In this document: positions 32,565 to 44,920 of the stretch, piece by piece
How the letters are laid out: the number at the start of each line of letters is the position of its first letter
Position numbering within the stretch: position 1 is the stretch's first letter
From: Gymnopilus junonius
Taxonomy: Eukaryota > Basidiomycota > Agaricomycetes > Agaricales > Galerinaceae
Direction: 5' to 3'
Assembly (NCBI GenBank): GCA_015501075.1
Contig: JADNYJ010000112.1
Location: forward strand, 1 to 64,000
DNA length: 64,000 nucleotides
Notes under the pieces: generated by a model
The model's input: only the letters and a program-made list of their open reading frames with translations
Database searches by the model: none
Told to the model about the DNA's origin: nothing
Made by a program: the position numbers and the translations under genes

Positions 32565-34391
32565 TTAACGCCCACGACCATATGAAACGTCCTCTTGTTC
32601 TGGACTGATTATAGGATTGCCATGAATATCATAGGATATTGAACTGGCAATGGACGCCCGCGAATCAGGTCGTGGAGGTGGCGGCGGTAGTGGACCCAAT
32701 AACGGCAGCGGTGGGAGATCGCTGGTATTGAGGACGACGGCCTGGAGCAGGGGCACGGATTCAGGCGAGAGAGCAAAATTAGAACGGTTTGTACCCACGG
32801 AGTCCAAATTGTGAGAGGGAACAGCCGCAAGGATTGCATCCGATGTTAGTATTGACGGGGGCGCAGCTCCCTCAGGCAGAACTATGGGAGGAGAAGCCAC
32901 AGCAACGGGGAATGGTGGCGGGGGAGGTACTAGAATGATATCGTCGTCCAAAGGCGGAGGCATCGATGGCGGGATATCTGCATAGGACCTGGTCGAATCC
33001 GAATACACAGAGGAAGTAAGCCGAGCCAGTAAAGTGGAGCGGTTGTGATTGGTTGCTGCTGAGTAAGTGGGTGGGTCTACTGGGATGACGGTGTCTGGGA
33101 AGAATCTCGGCATGAATGGAGCTGGGCCTTCCATGTGAGGTGAATCGTCGGTCGCCTCAGTATGCAGCGACTCGCTATCCTGACGGTCCCGCAGAGCTGC
33201 ACGACGACGTCTTCGGATGATGCTCAATGCCAAACCCAGTGCGAAAAGGCCCAGCACTCCCACACTCCCACCCACTGCACCAGCAAACGTCGCGATGTCG
33301 TGCTTCTTCGATTTCCTAGACAGTTGGAAGAATATAGGGCATCAGCATTGCTTATTCAGCGAAAATTATGTTTGAAGAAAGTAAAGTATCGCCGACAATA
33401 TAACGATGTTCTGACACTTACGGGTCAATAGATTGGCTTGGCATCTGAGCAGCCAATGATGTCGAGGGCGTTGAATTTGACGAGCTGCTATTTGTGGTGG
33501 CATTGGTGGAGTAGACAAGGTAGTCAAAAATGAAAGACGAGTTTTGGCCGACATGGATAACCAGTTGGTGCGGAGTATCATCCAGATTGCTTCTCGAGAA
33601 GATAGACTTGTTCTGAAGAAACCCCGTAGATAATGCTGAACCAACGTTCTTGAAATCTCCCATTGATTGATTGTCAAGCGAGAAGGTGAGGTTCATGTTA
33701 GTAGGGGTGGAATTTGTCGACACGTCCGCCGCGCCCAGGGGCTGACTGGAGTAGATTGATATCGCATACCCTGGGCAAACCAAATGAGAAATGATTTTTT
33801 TAAGGATCGACTGGAAGGTATTTACTCACCAGTGAAATTGAAGGAAAGAGTGACGTCCGGATCTTGGGATCCTGTATCATCTAGATCCTCTCTAGCCTTC
33901 AGAGCCCTTCTCGTAAAACGCCGCCTGTTTTTACCGCTAAACCCAGGGGAACTCGACCCAGAGTTGCTCCCACCGTTTGGTGAGGACTGCGATGTGACGG
34001 CTGCGTCCATAGGTGCTGACGACGCGGTTGGCGTGGATGAACTATGACCGGCTGCAGCATCAGTAGAACTCGGTGGTAGGTCGTCCGCATCAGGGCCGAC
34101 AGCCGGATGAATCGCTTCATGATACGATATCCCTGTTCCTGGATTCAGACAGCTTGAACACGAATCCGAGCTCGAGTGCCATGAAGCTGATGGCTGATAC
34201 ACAATTTGAGGGTCAGTATCCTGTACAATGATATCCGCTGCCTGCACAGCATGATATGTTCGTAGCCAACAGGTCATGAAGACGGTCAGGCGCAGCGCAA
34301 CGGTGCGCAGACGAATGGTAGTATTCCTGTGCACGGAATAATATGAGTTTGACAATGTTTTGCGGAGTATAACTGCCTAAACTTACAACAT
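32565..34391 (-). CDS. Single-span surface glycoprotein-like protein with Pro-rich cytoplasmic tail
   Basis: Four exons (34387-34391, 33830-34326, 33422-33770, 32565-33315) join in phase to 533 residues; the first exon is only five bases. A signal peptide (LRLTVFMTCWL to AVQA) is followed by a Ser/Thr/Asn-rich ectodomain of about 240 residues with many N-glycosylation sites. It contains a beta-rich stretch ending QLVIHVGQNSSFIFDYLVY. One transmembrane helix, GAVGGSVGVLGLFALGLALS, is capped by RRRRR. The cytoplasmic tail is rich in proline runs (PPPPPFP, PPPPPPRP), possible SH3 or WW ligands. Such proteins are common in Agaricomycetes and resemble wall-stress sensors in layout only. Function unknown. 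Confidence 0.75.
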
Positions 34392-34982
34392 CTGGACGAT
34401 GGTCAAATAACTCAGTGTCGAATGGTCAATCCGCGATGGCCAACCAAGCTTCCTCCAGTCAGAGTTAGAGCAGAGGAGTTAGAGGAGAAAGAGCGTGAGA
34501 GGGGGCACATTATTCGCTCCTAGCACTTCAATCTAGTTAAAGGTTAGATCGTCCGAAGACTAATTTGCCCACGAGTCAGATTATCCGGTCCAAGTATCGC
34601 AGAAGTCTCGGGATAGAGATGAGAACGAAAGACCCGGTGTTCGTGGAATGTTTACACCATGAAAACCCAGCGCAGATTGCCGGACACGACACCTTGGTTT
34701 CGGTTTCTCTCCTGGCTCCCACCCCGTTCTTTATTTCTGTGTATGCTCACATAAACGGTTTTATAAGGCGATACAAAAGCAAAAGCAGGAGGCCAATAGA
34801 AATAGAGAACGGAAGTGTGACCGCATGCACCAAATCCGTTCAAACAAATTTCCGCGCGTGATCAATTTGCTACCTGTAGCGTACGTCAGACCAGCTTCAA
34901 CGATGAGCTCGACCACAAGTGCAAATCTTGCCTCTTTTGTCCTTGACCTCCTCCATAGGTCTTTCTGTTATCTCTGATTCAC
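34392..34982. other. Divergent intergenic region, surface protein / VPS36
   Basis: No gene was seen. The stretch separates the minus-strand surface-protein start from the VPS36 start and should hold both promoters. Confidence 0.4.
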
Positions 34983-36994
34983 ATGTCTCTTCGACGATAC
35001 ACAAGAGCCGTCGACGGTACGATACCCATACAGGCACTTCTTTATAATGATGAAGAATTGCTGGCAAGTCAGGATAGTGTCGGGATATACGACGGGTAAG
35101 CAAAACTATGATGAAATCCAGATAAATTACTAATTTTCTCTACTTTATAGATCACAGAAAGCGCCGGATCATCAGAACGGAGTTGTTCATGTGACGACAC
35201 ACCGACTCTTCTTTCTCAATACCCATAAAGCACATTCAAAATCCTTTGAACTTTCACTTTCATTTATCATCCAAACGGAATATTATGCAGGACTCTTCAA
35301 ATCATCCGCGAAAGTCACCTGCCATCTGTCTGGCGATCCCATTGATCTGGGTTCCATCGAAGGAGGAGCAGCACATGCCCAATTTGACAGTTGGGAATGT
35401 GAAGTGTGCGCGTATCGTAATCCGCCGGGTCTGAGCCCAGCAGCTGCCCGCATCTGTGCTTTATGTGGAGTTCCTCGCACTGCGCTTCCGCCGCCCACTA
35501 CTTCGGTGTCATCAAGTCACCTCTCGTCTTCTCTGCCAACGTCCACTCTATCATCATCCACATCCCTAACTTCGGCATCACGGTCTTCAAGTGGTCACAA
35601 GCCTACGTCTATTGCTTGCCCCGCCTGTACTTTCCTTAATCATCCCTCATTACGGTCATGTGAGATTTGTTCGACTGAGCTACCTCAACCCAGAGGCGAG
35701 CTGAGGTCTGCACCCTCTTCGCGCCCCATCACTCCTGACCCAGATGATGATGATGATCCATCGTCTCTGAAGGCCATCAAGATCAGTTTTAGAAAAGGAG
35801 GCGACAAATCTTTTTACGCGGCTCTGAAACGTAGCTTGAAAAGCAAAGCCTGGGAGGTGAATATCTTCTTTCAGCTTTCAATTGATTGACGCGAAAGAGG
35901 AGTCGATCTTACAAGCTTTTTTTGACCTTTATATCTTTGTTTGTCTTAGAACAATGCCCTTGGCACAAACTTATCGAGGGACGCCAATAGCCCAGATTCG
36001 GGTATTGGAAATCCCGTTGGAAGGACAGGAATATGTACGCGGTGCCTTCCTTTTTCTGAACTTGCGAACAAAGACGCTTATTTATAACCCCATTTGAAAA
36101 ACAGCTGGCATTCTCAGGACGGTGGAATCATCTACAAAGGGGAGGGAAACCGACATGAAGGATGCGCTGCAAGATTTGGAAGCTCTTATGGTCAAAGCAA
36201 AGGACATGGTTAAGTTGGCTGCGGAGCTCAATGAAAAGTTGACAGCAGTGTCAGCCTCCAACCATTCGGCTACTCCAGAGCCGGAGGAGGCCACCTTTAT
36301 TCGTTCTTCCTTATCTCAGCTCGGGCTTCAAATGACCAATACGCCCGTGACGCTCGATATGATGAAGGACGAACGGAGATGGTATGATGAATTAGCACGC
36401 GAACTTGCTCGTGTTTTGCAAGGTCAGCCAGCCAATGATGGGTCAATTACGGGAGGGATGATGAAGGACCGCGGTATCATCGCCCTTGATGAAGTTTGGG
36501 GAGGATGGAACCGTGCAAGAGGTGTTGGTAGGTGGTTTCTCCGTATATTTAGACTGGTCTTATTTTGTGCTAATCAAAAAATTTCGAATGAAAAAAAAAT
36601 GACATCGCTGAACGCAGCCCTCATCCCACCCTCGACATTTTTACAAGTCTTGCCACATCTCTCTGCACACACTGATCCTATTATCTGTCATCAAGCCTTT
36701 GCGTCGGGCCTCAACGTGCTCCATACCCCACCATATACGCCAGCAGCCTTTGGGGCACGTCTCTACGGCTTTCTCATGATGAACGGCGCGAAGACGACGG
36801 TAGAAATTTCCGCAGAGGAGAATCTTACCGTAGCGCTGGTTACAGAGATGCTAGACGCTGTTGAGAGAGATGGCGGCATCTGTAGAGATGATAGTGCCGC
36901 CGCTATTGCTGGTGGAGGCAGTGGTACCGGTTCCGAGGTAAGGTGGTGGGGTAACGTATTTCATGGGTATATGTGGGATGGTCAGGAAGTTTAA
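34983..36994 (+). CDS. VPS36: ESCRT-II subunit Vps36
   Basis: Vps36 links ubiquitinated cargo to ESCRT-I/III during multivesicular body sorting on endosomes. Five exons (34983-35095, 35151-35856, 35950-36034, 36105-36527, 36618-36994) close in phase to 567 residues. A GLUE (split PH) domain starts MSLRRYTRAVDGTIPIQALL with VVHVTTHRLFFLN. Two NZF zinc fingers are inserted in it: CEVCAYRN with CALC, and CPACTFLN with CEIC, the yeast arrangement. The C-terminal half (MVKLAAELNEKL, GIIALDEVWGGWNRARGV, GLNVLHTPPYTPAAFGARLY) is the EAP30 winged-helix region, ending RWWGNVF. No breaks were found. Confidence 0.93.
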
Positions 36995-37878
36995 TAGCCA
37001 TTAAGTTGAACGAGTGATTGGTAGTTGAATAAGAGTTTGGTTTATTGATTTTCATTTTCTCATTACGAAGCTTCTTGCCTTACCAGCGCTACTAACGTTG
37101 GAGTACTAGAGGTTATCTGCAAGGTTTGACCCTAGGATTCTGCGTCTTCTGATTGGCTTGGGGCGGTGGGGCTTCGACTTATATGGGAATACCTTAGGAA
37201 TAATCCAACTTGCAGATAACCTCTACTGTCAGAGGTGGTGCTGACTGCTGAGTATGCAATCCGGAAATTTCGTGGGTGTTAGCTTTCGACCTGAAATCCT
37301 CGCTTTCATCTCATTGGTTACAAACCAGTCGGTAGGAAACATCAATGTCGGACGGAGAAAATATCCAATGTGAACAAGGGGTGCTCATACGTCGAAAAAA
37401 GTGATTGAATTGATTGGCCTCTCTGTTTCGGTGGAAACCAAAGCATTCATTGGATATGGCAGACTGATTATTTCCGCCACCTCGGTGCAAAAAGGGGCAT
37501 GAACATCCTCAAACCAGACCTATAGGCTGGTGGTGATTGGACGGCAATGAGTACTTGACATGGACCAAATGTCAACCATCGGACTGTTCTCAAAGGCTGG
37601 AGCAAGTGCACTGAGGGGCGTTTCCTCATGGGCTATAGGTAACCGAGCATCCGGTTGATTAACCAAGGAGCAAGAGAGGAGCACGGCAGTCCGGTTGTTA
37701 TGGCCCTTCTTCTATCCCGACTGCCGATACTCGCTTCAGTGGACGCTAGTGGTCGTTGCACATGCCCCATAACAAAGATGATATCACTTCTAAAAACGAG
37801 GAAAGCAAGAGTGCGGGGTAATGGAAGGATGCAATTTCATTGGAGAAACCTCGCGATCCACTATTGAACGGCATTTCA
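36995..37878. other. Convergent intergenic region
   Basis: The 3' flanks of VPS36 and the rhodanese-domain gene lie here. It contains the inverted-repeat element at 37107-37225; nothing else was recognised. Confidence 0.45.
37107..37225. mobile_element. Small MITE-like element with 17-bp terminal inverted repeats
   Basis: The ends are TAGAGGTTATCTGCAAG (37107-37123) and its exact complement CTTGCAGATAACCTCTA (37209-37225). The outermost TA on both sides could be the TA target duplication of a Tc1/mariner-type insertion, leaving 15-bp repeats. The 119-bp unit has no coding potential, as expected for a non-autonomous MITE. It sits between two convergent genes. A chance hairpin or a terminator-like structure cannot be excluded, but a 17-bp perfect match is unlikely by chance. 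Confidence 0.55.
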
Positions 37879-39156
37879 CTACACAACGGAGCCGGCCAGT
37901 GATACAAGAGACCTGGATTCGCGTCTGTCAAGATCAATAGGGAGCCCCGCATTCTTCCAGGCTTCGTATCCTCCAATAATATCCGTCGCGTTGAGTAAGC
38001 CCATTTGTTGCAAAGAATAAGCGGCAAGGCTGGATGATTAAGAAAGATGCAAATTAGTCTACCGAGTTTTACCAATGCAAAGAGGGAAAAATAGATAAGA
38101 TTACCTCGAAGTATAACCTTCTTGACAGAAGATGATTATACGCAGATCATACCTATCCGCAATCGCAAGGCGTGAAGAGCTTCTCGGATCAAACCTCCAC
38201 TCCAAAACGTTTCTCTCGATGATGAGAGAACCATGGATACCTCCTTCTCTTTCCCGCTGCGCCTGAGGTCGGATGTCGACAAGAAAAGTTGGAGCGCCAA
38301 CCTGTGTCTCGCGCAGTTCCTCATACGCTTGTACTGGTGTGATTCTTTGGAGCTTTGAACGCGCATCGGCTAGGATATCGTCTATACTTCTTGATCCGGG
38401 TGGGGGAGCAAGTGGATCCATCGGTCTTCTAGCTGCTTTGTGCACGACATCCCATAATGCATCCTCATCGTACGCTGGGATGCCGAGGTCCTGAACCGTG
38501 GCCATCCACAACTCATCATCTCCGCTAGTCGCGGCAACTATCCTCCCGATGAATTTGGAGCTTGCGAGAAGCACCGCTCGTTGTACATATTCTTGAGAAG
38601 AACCACAGATGACTAGCGTGCCGGTGCCCAGCGAGACTGGGCTGGGGCTTGGCGCTGACAGTGACAATGATTGCTGTTGGTATCGCGCCGAGGGCGAGAT
38701 TGGGCTTGAAACTATCACAGGTTGCGCAGCTGTTGCGATCGCGAAAAGGTGGTGGCTAAGCGTAGCTGATGTTGGATTTTTCCTACACTCTGCGTAGGAA
38801 ATCTTCATCTTCGCTCTTTGACATAACCAGTCTAACTCCGATCCGCACACCTTGAGAAAAGAGCGGGGGATGTGAAAGAGCATGGAAGTATAATAAAGAA
38901 ATTGGAGAGATGTTCAGAAATGCGAGAAAAATAATAATAAGTTGAGTATCTCACCATCAAAAAGTTTGGCTTTTGTGATAGTGTGTATGGCTATTTCTTG
39001 AGCAACTTGTTCTCGCACATCGTCTAGAGTGCGAAGCGCTGGTGTAGTCCTGGGTACAAGCGCAGTATCATTTATGATTGATGCTGGGCCTGTGGTACTT
39101 CTACTTGACTTCGATGCAGAGCCATTCGAAGATAAGGATGTTCTAAGTCCTATCAT
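37879..39156 (-). CDS. Rhodanese-domain protein of unknown function
   Basis: Three exons (38955-39156, 38105-38831, 37879-38029) join in phase to 359 residues. The C-terminal third is a rhodanese (Cdc25-like) domain: PTFLVDIRPQAQREREGGI, then the active-site loop IIFCQEGYTSSLAA with the catalytic Cys, and IIGGYEAWKNAGLPI. The middle has a Rossmann-like stretch (TLVICGSSQEYVQRAVLLAS). The N-terminal third is Ser-rich, then helical (RTLDDVREQVAQEIAIHTIT). A sulfurtransferase or a phosphatase-like role is possible; the six-residue loop suits a sulfurtransferase. Substrate unknown. The first intron's 123 nt and its acceptor were chosen because only that acceptor keeps phase. Confidence 0.75.
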
Positions 39157-39569
39157 GTTCTAGAATGAGTTGTAGCCGATGTTAAACAGTGGGAAATATT
39201 GATATAATTCCTGGGTATACTATCTAGAAGAGAGTCAAACCAAGATCAGTTTAATCAAAGAAATTCTGAATAAAGTGGGTGTCTGCAAGTCTTTGAGAGT
39301 GAAAGAGTAAGGTGGGTGACAGAGCAGTAGTAAGTATTCCAGGTCGTACCACAGGTTGACGTCGAGTTGGCGGTACGATTTCGAAAGATGAGCATCGTGA
39401 TCGCCGATCGGTTCGGTCCGTTCCCCGAGCCTTTACATCCGTTGAGTCTCAGTCAGAAGGCCTCGAAAGCAAATAATATACGTCATGTGAGTAGGATCTC
39501 ACAGTGCGACGTCGTCCGCAACCGCCAAAACGGATTCAACTTTGGTTTCAACCTCTTCATTATCCCAAA
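39157..39569. other. Divergent intergenic region, rhodanese gene / FMP46
   Basis: About 410 bases lie between divergent starts and hold both promoters. No further feature was seen. Confidence 0.4.
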
Positions 39570-40146
39570 ATGTTCAACTCCTTCAACGTAAAGTAGTAAG
39601 TCCAAGCATTCGCAGTACTGAGAATCATTAACTAAACAATTCTTTGAATTCCAGCCGGAGCTTTCGATCTTGTGAGTCGTCCGGGAAAGCAGCTGAAGAA
39701 CGAATGTATTCATTAACCATTCAATGAAATCTAGTCACAGAAGGACATCGCCCCAGTCCACTAGAACTTTGGATATACTCAAAGCCGCCGTATCAGGCCC
39801 TTACCCACACACTGATCCCAAAAATCCCGCATTGGACTTCGACCTCCAAGTAGTTGAGCGTCCGCCCACAGCAGACCAACTCAAGGTCATCCTTTCCTAT
39901 CTGCCCTCGCCCGCAACGAACCCTGCTATGGCGTTCCTCTCAGCCCACTACACAGCTCCGACGGCGACCAACGCGCCTGTGACGGTCGCAGGTATCGCGG
40001 AACTGGCGCAGAAGAACCCGGATGTGCTCAAGTGGCCTATTGTTGTTGATTGGTTGGATGGTCAGGCGGCTGTTGGGGATGTGGATGGCGTGAAGAAGAT
40101 ATTGGAACGTTTGCGGCAGAAGAGAGACGGGGAGATTAAGGGATAG
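39570..40146 (+). CDS. FMP46: Fmp46-like thioredoxin-fold protein (DUF1687 family)
   Basis: Three exons (39570-39587, 39655-39671, 39735-40146) give 148 residues. The thioredoxin-like beginning PELSIFHRRTSPQS aligns with the IFHNP-type start of fungal Fmp46 proteins. It is followed by TLDILKAAVSGPYP, DFDLQVVERPPTADQLKVIL and a C-terminal FPIVVDW-like stretch (KWPIVVDWLDGQA). Family members are putative mitochondrial redox proteins. This copy contains no cysteine at all, so ordinary dithiol chemistry is excluded. The first two exons are very short and only appear after splicing. Confidence 0.75.
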
Positions 40147-42485
40147 GGTGCGTTGAAGGAATTGAAGAAATAAAGGGAGGGGCTCTTGACGGCTTGTATC
40201 GTTTGCTTTTTTTCCTCGTTCAAGTGTACTATAACAATGTCTGACTCATCGATGCTTTGTATAATATGCAGAAAATATCATGTGTACATTCGATTTTCTT
40301 CTGGCAACGCCTACGAGAGTGAATGTCAGTACAAGTGATTATCATGAGTAAGAAAGGAGCGCAACGCAAGCGCAACATCTTCAATATTTAATCATCTCCT
40401 TGCACTTCCCATCTTCAACTTCCCATCTTCAAACCGACAGTTAAATGTAGCGGCGTTGAGTAGCTTTCCATGTAAAATTAATCGTGTTACTGAAACTGAA
40501 ACAGACATACTTAGAGTCTCTCAGGCTGGAGGAACTCCTTTGCTTCAACATATGATAATGGGTGCGTCTAGAACCGACTCTGAGTATGCCTCATCTACCT
40601 TCACATGCGTCCTAATTTTGAGACATCATCCTCGGACAATCTGGTCATCAAATTTCCGACCTTTTTCTTCTGCTCTATCCGCATTCAACGCGTACGATTA
40701 ATTGGCGAGTGTCAACACATTGTCAGGCTAGTGGAATATGACTTTTAAAAGGTCAAAACTCTGACATGCTTAGGGCTCGAGTTTAAAACACTTGATTCAT
40801 TCGGTCCTTCTCTCCCCCAGCTTATGATTCCCTAGTTCCTCTTTCTTTGGAATCTTACGGCGGCCGTCTCAATTCGTATCAGTCATGTCACCGTCCAAAT
40901 TCGTTCAAACCTCATTATTCAACGTGAAGTACATTGACATATCCTTCGTTCGCGGCTCTTCCAGCCTTGAAGCTTGATGCTTATCGAGGTCTGGGCTCTT
41001 AGGCATCTCCGTGGACTTTCAGGAATCAGCATTGGAGATTCGCAGAAACGAGGGAATCATGTAGGAGTCAAAAAAAATTCGACATGTTTTCGTTGACCTT
41101 CAGCATGGTATGTATCTCATATGTGCACAAAGTGATCTTCATATCCGGGATCCGATGGATAATAATCTAATAACCTTTGAGCGTCCTACTTTCCCTTCAC
41201 GTCTTTCACGTTATTACATGTATTTCTTGTGTGCTTCTGCTGATAAAGTTATAGGGTCAGTTTTGAGAACAGAGCGTAATGTCGCTTATATTTCTATTCA
41301 AATCTCTGCAATTTACGTTTTTAACCCGAGTGGTACGAGTCTCGTCGACTTGACCTTTTTATACTTTCAGCCAAAAGAAGGATACTTAGAGAAGAATAGA
41401 GGGACATAGGCCTAATAGGGCGTTAGAGTATTGATCAAACGAAGCCCCCCTGGCCCTCGATGCCGAGATGAACTGTCAACCCAGCCTCTGGTGTGGGTAA
41501 GAAAAGCGTCTCATGCACATTGGATCTTTCCTGGCCATGAACGAACCCCGGCCTACCCTCACAACGGGTGCGAGGTGCCATGTAAGCTTGCCTTAGGCTT
41601 CAAGTTGAAAGGTTCTGAGGCTCAAGGCTAGAAAGAACCTTTGATTGCTTTACGCCTTTTTTTTTGTGCGGAATTCCGGAACTCAAAAAGTATCAAATCT
41701 CGAAGACCAAAGTTGACGTTGACAGAAAATCAGTCTCCGACCAGGGGCGCATCTGTATCGCAATTCAATTGGCATGGCGCATTTGGAAATTAATGAATTT
41801 GAATCTTCGAAGAACAATTTGAAGCTTCGAGGTCTGAAAAGCTCGCTCAACCACATAGGCGAGGATCGTACGATGGCAAGCATCTATATTGCTGGGTAGG
41901 AGAGGTATCCAATGTATTGCCGAGAGATAACCGGTTGACGGGCATTGAAAGTCGCGTGCTTGCTTGCTCGGTAAAAAAAAGGGTTGTGTACAGTTGTCGT
42001 TTAGGGTGCAGGCCCACCTTTATTTTGGGAGCCGAAAACAAAGGGAGAAAGCCCAGTCATCGAGAAGACAAGCAGAACCCCAGGCTGGGTTTTCTGAGAG
42101 TTTGCTGAGTTATAAAAGCCTGAGGGGGTTCAAAAACCGCTGTAGCCTCTTGTAGCGACCCTGGATCGGGGGCCCATCAGATGATCTGTTCGCGTTACTG
42201 CAGTGCGTGTTGACAGAAGCAGCCAAGCCATTTACCTGGGCTCAACCACCGTGACTGCCAGCAAGGGGCAGATTTGAAGGGGAGAAGGGAAAGGATCGCG
42301 CTATATCCCATCCAGAAAGGCACCATTGGCAGAGGTGGGGGTCTGGGCTGCGCATACGAAATTTCGTGGTTCTTTCTTTCGCCTCCTTTCCGTTGCCCTT
42401 TCCGTCCCTCTCTTTTTTTCCCCACAGTGACCACGAACTCGAACTTGTGCCGTTACTGCTGTGCTCCCGGGCAGGCTTTGCTCCA
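40147..42485. other. Large gene-poor region
   Basis: About 2.3 kb without a recognisable gene. A pyrimidine-rich tract at about 42365-42425 directly precedes the next gene and looks like its core promoter. The rest shows no repeats or RNA genes I could identify. Confidence 0.35.
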
Positions 42486-43055
42486 ATGTCCACTGCTGCT
42501 GCACCGCAGAGCCCCGTGTCCGAGCCTCCGTCGGGGGATGTTGAGGTGTGTTGTTTTGTAATCTATCTTTACCTCTTTTATCATGCTTTGAACTCATGTA
42601 ATCCTTCCCTTTTTTTCAAAATTACTTTTGTTGCTCTGAACACCCACGTCACGGCGGCATGTTAGGCGGATCCAGGTCCTACACGAGCACGAGCACGGTC
42701 AGGCCGGCATGGTTCCAGCTCGGGGGTTGGACTGTACAGGACTGGGACGAGGGAGGGCTTGACCATGACATCCCAGCTGCACCCGTTCTGGAGCACGAAG
42801 AGAGGTATCTTCCTTGTGCTGCTTATCATTGCAGCCATTGTTGGCGTTATTGTGGGTGGTGTCATTGGCGGGAGGAACGCGAGAGGTGGAAATTTGAGTG
42901 GTTCGACGCCGAGATCGAGCACAACGAGGCGTGCTTCTACCGCTACTTCCTCTGAATCTACGTCATCCTCCGGTGGTGCGGTGACCCCGTCGACCTCGCA
43001 CACGACAGCGACCTCCACCGCTGTCCCTTCCAACACAATTTCCTATTCGTTCTAG
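42486..43055 (+). CDS. Small single-span membrane protein, first of a tandem pair
   Basis: Two exons (42486-42545, 42666-43055) give 149 residues. There is no signal peptide. The N-terminal half is Ser/Pro/Gly-rich and leads to HPFWSTKRGIFLVLLIIAAI, which starts one transmembrane helix running into VGVIVGGVIGG. A Ser/Thr-rich tail of about 60 residues follows, ending ISYSF. The same layout, with the FY/FW-x-TTKGI motif before the helix and GAVVGG-type glycines at its end, occurs in the next gene. They are paralogues of a basidiomycete-type uncharacterised family with the Ser/Thr tail probably outside the cell. Confidence 0.65.
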
Positions 43056-44157
43056 AATGTTCGTTTCATGCGACTTCTAGAAAGGCTCTGCTGTCCAACG
43101 TCAATCCATGCTCCTCAACAAATACCCTCTCTTCTTCCACCTCTAAGACCGTTATCCTCACATCCTTCATTACCGCGGCTGCCATTTGCAATCAAGAACG
43201 GTTCCATTTCCTATCCTCCTCTTTCCTTCCTGTTGCAAGCTCAACCTGCAAAATCACAACTACATACCCCCCGGACTTTCGCTTGCCGCTATCGACTATC
43301 CGACCTGCATTTCCCTTTGGGTTTTTTTGGTGGTATTATTTGACTGTCGCGTTTCTTCGACTTTCTCTCTCTCTCCCTCTTCTTGGGCTTATGGGGTTTT
43401 CTTTGGGTATACACAATCCGGTTCCGCTTGAATTTTTTCCTTTGGGCTTTACAGTACAGGGGTTATATTTCTTTCTTTGGGGTTTTAGGGCTCTCTTCTC
43501 TTTTTCATTATGCATGTGCATGATATGATATACCGTATACATGTGGACGACCTTCCACTTCACGATGTGCTTTTTTTGATGACCCTGTAGACATATGCCG
43601 CGTTGTATGTAGACATTCACTCTTTCCTAGATACCGCCGCCGCCCCTCCCTGCTTACCATTGCTTATCACTACTCACCGCCATACACGCCTATGTCCCCT
43701 TTTTTGTACTTAGGGATGAAAGTACTTGTTGTTACGAATTTGAAAAAGCTTTTTTAGCCAGCTATGCACTGTCCCTTCACTAAACTCGCAGCTCACCGCT
43801 CAGATCGTCGACAAACGTGACTCGGTCACTCTCTTCCTTCTATAATTGGCCAGCCTAAATGCGGTGTACCTGCCCCTGAAGCGCCTTGGCCACGCTGAAC
43901 AGAAATCATTTTTCGTTGCCGAACAGTTCGGAAGATGAGGCTGTACGGCTTGCACTTTCGACAGGTTTGACCTGGCTTGCCCTGTAACGTCCAACTAAGG
44001 ACTACGAATTGTCGGTAGTGTCGCATCCCCTGGGATTTCGCCGTTCAGGAGGGTCCTAGCTTGAACTTTCCGTCTTTCCTTGAGACTATATCGTCCTCTT
44101 CCTTCCATCCCGGCTTATCTGTCGACCAGGAGTCGATATTCCTCCTCCTCCTCAAGC
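43056..44157. other. Intergenic, T-rich
   Basis: The 3' flank of the first tandem gene is markedly T-rich on the plus strand, with repeated TTTGGG words between about 43310 and 43490. The right part is the promoter of the second gene. No coding sequence was recognised. Confidence 0.4.
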
Positions 44158-44920
44158 ATGGCTACCTCCAGTGTTGGACAATTGAACTATGATGAAAATC
44201 TTGCAGAGTCGGCCCCAGCGGCTACCAAAGCGCAGAAGCAGGTGCAGTGTTTCTTTGATCGTTCATCCGCCTCGAGATTCGCGCTCATTCCTTTCCTTTG
44301 CATGTTATTCCCTGTCATTTATTCTATGGGATGTACTGTATCCTTAGAGCGGCTACAACCCTGATCTGCTAAAACCCACACCGTCCATGTCGTCCCGACA
44401 GGACCTCACGCTCCCGACAACAACGCCAGACGTGGAAAAACAATCCCCGCCCCCCAAAGTTCCGTTTTATCGGACCACCAAAGGTATCCTCATCATCCTC
44501 GTAGCGGCAGCCGTCGTCATCGGTGCTGTCGTGGGCGGTGCAGTAGGAGGAACGAGACATCACGGTAGCAACGCCGTCCTGAGCGGTCAACAAGGACAAG
44601 GCGGTGGCCAGAGCGGCGGACAGAGTGCAGGCCAAGGAGAAGGGGCGCCTGCTAGTGATACTTCCAGCGAGAGTACCAGTGCGGTAGCGGGGCAGCAGAC
44701 TGTGGGTGCGGGTGCGAGTACCACTTCGGGTTCGACTTCGACGAGCAGTAGTTCTGTGGCTACGGATAATGGACAGCAGGCTCAGCAAACGGGGGGTGTT
44801 GTTAATGTGAACCCCGGTGGACCGTTAACCCCGCCGATCACGACTGGGTCTTCGCAGCCTACGCCTAGCTCGGCGGCTTCGAATCAGGGCATTGGACTCA
44901 TTGCGGATATTGGGCATTGA
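44158..44920 (+). CDS. Small single-span membrane protein, second of the tandem pair
   Basis: Two exons (44158-44241, 44348-44920) give 218 residues. The N-terminal 95 residues are hydrophilic (SSVGQLNYDENLAESAP, VEKQSPPPKV) and lead to PFYRTTKGILIILVAAAVV, continuing IGAVVGGAVGG as the single membrane helix. The remaining 120 residues are a Gly/Gln/Ser/Thr-rich low-complexity tail. The paralogue at 42486-43055 shares exon number, intron position relative to the helix and the motif before it. The ATG at 44158 was chosen over an earlier in-frame one at 44080 because it gives the cleaner N-terminus; this is uncertain. Confidence 0.65.
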
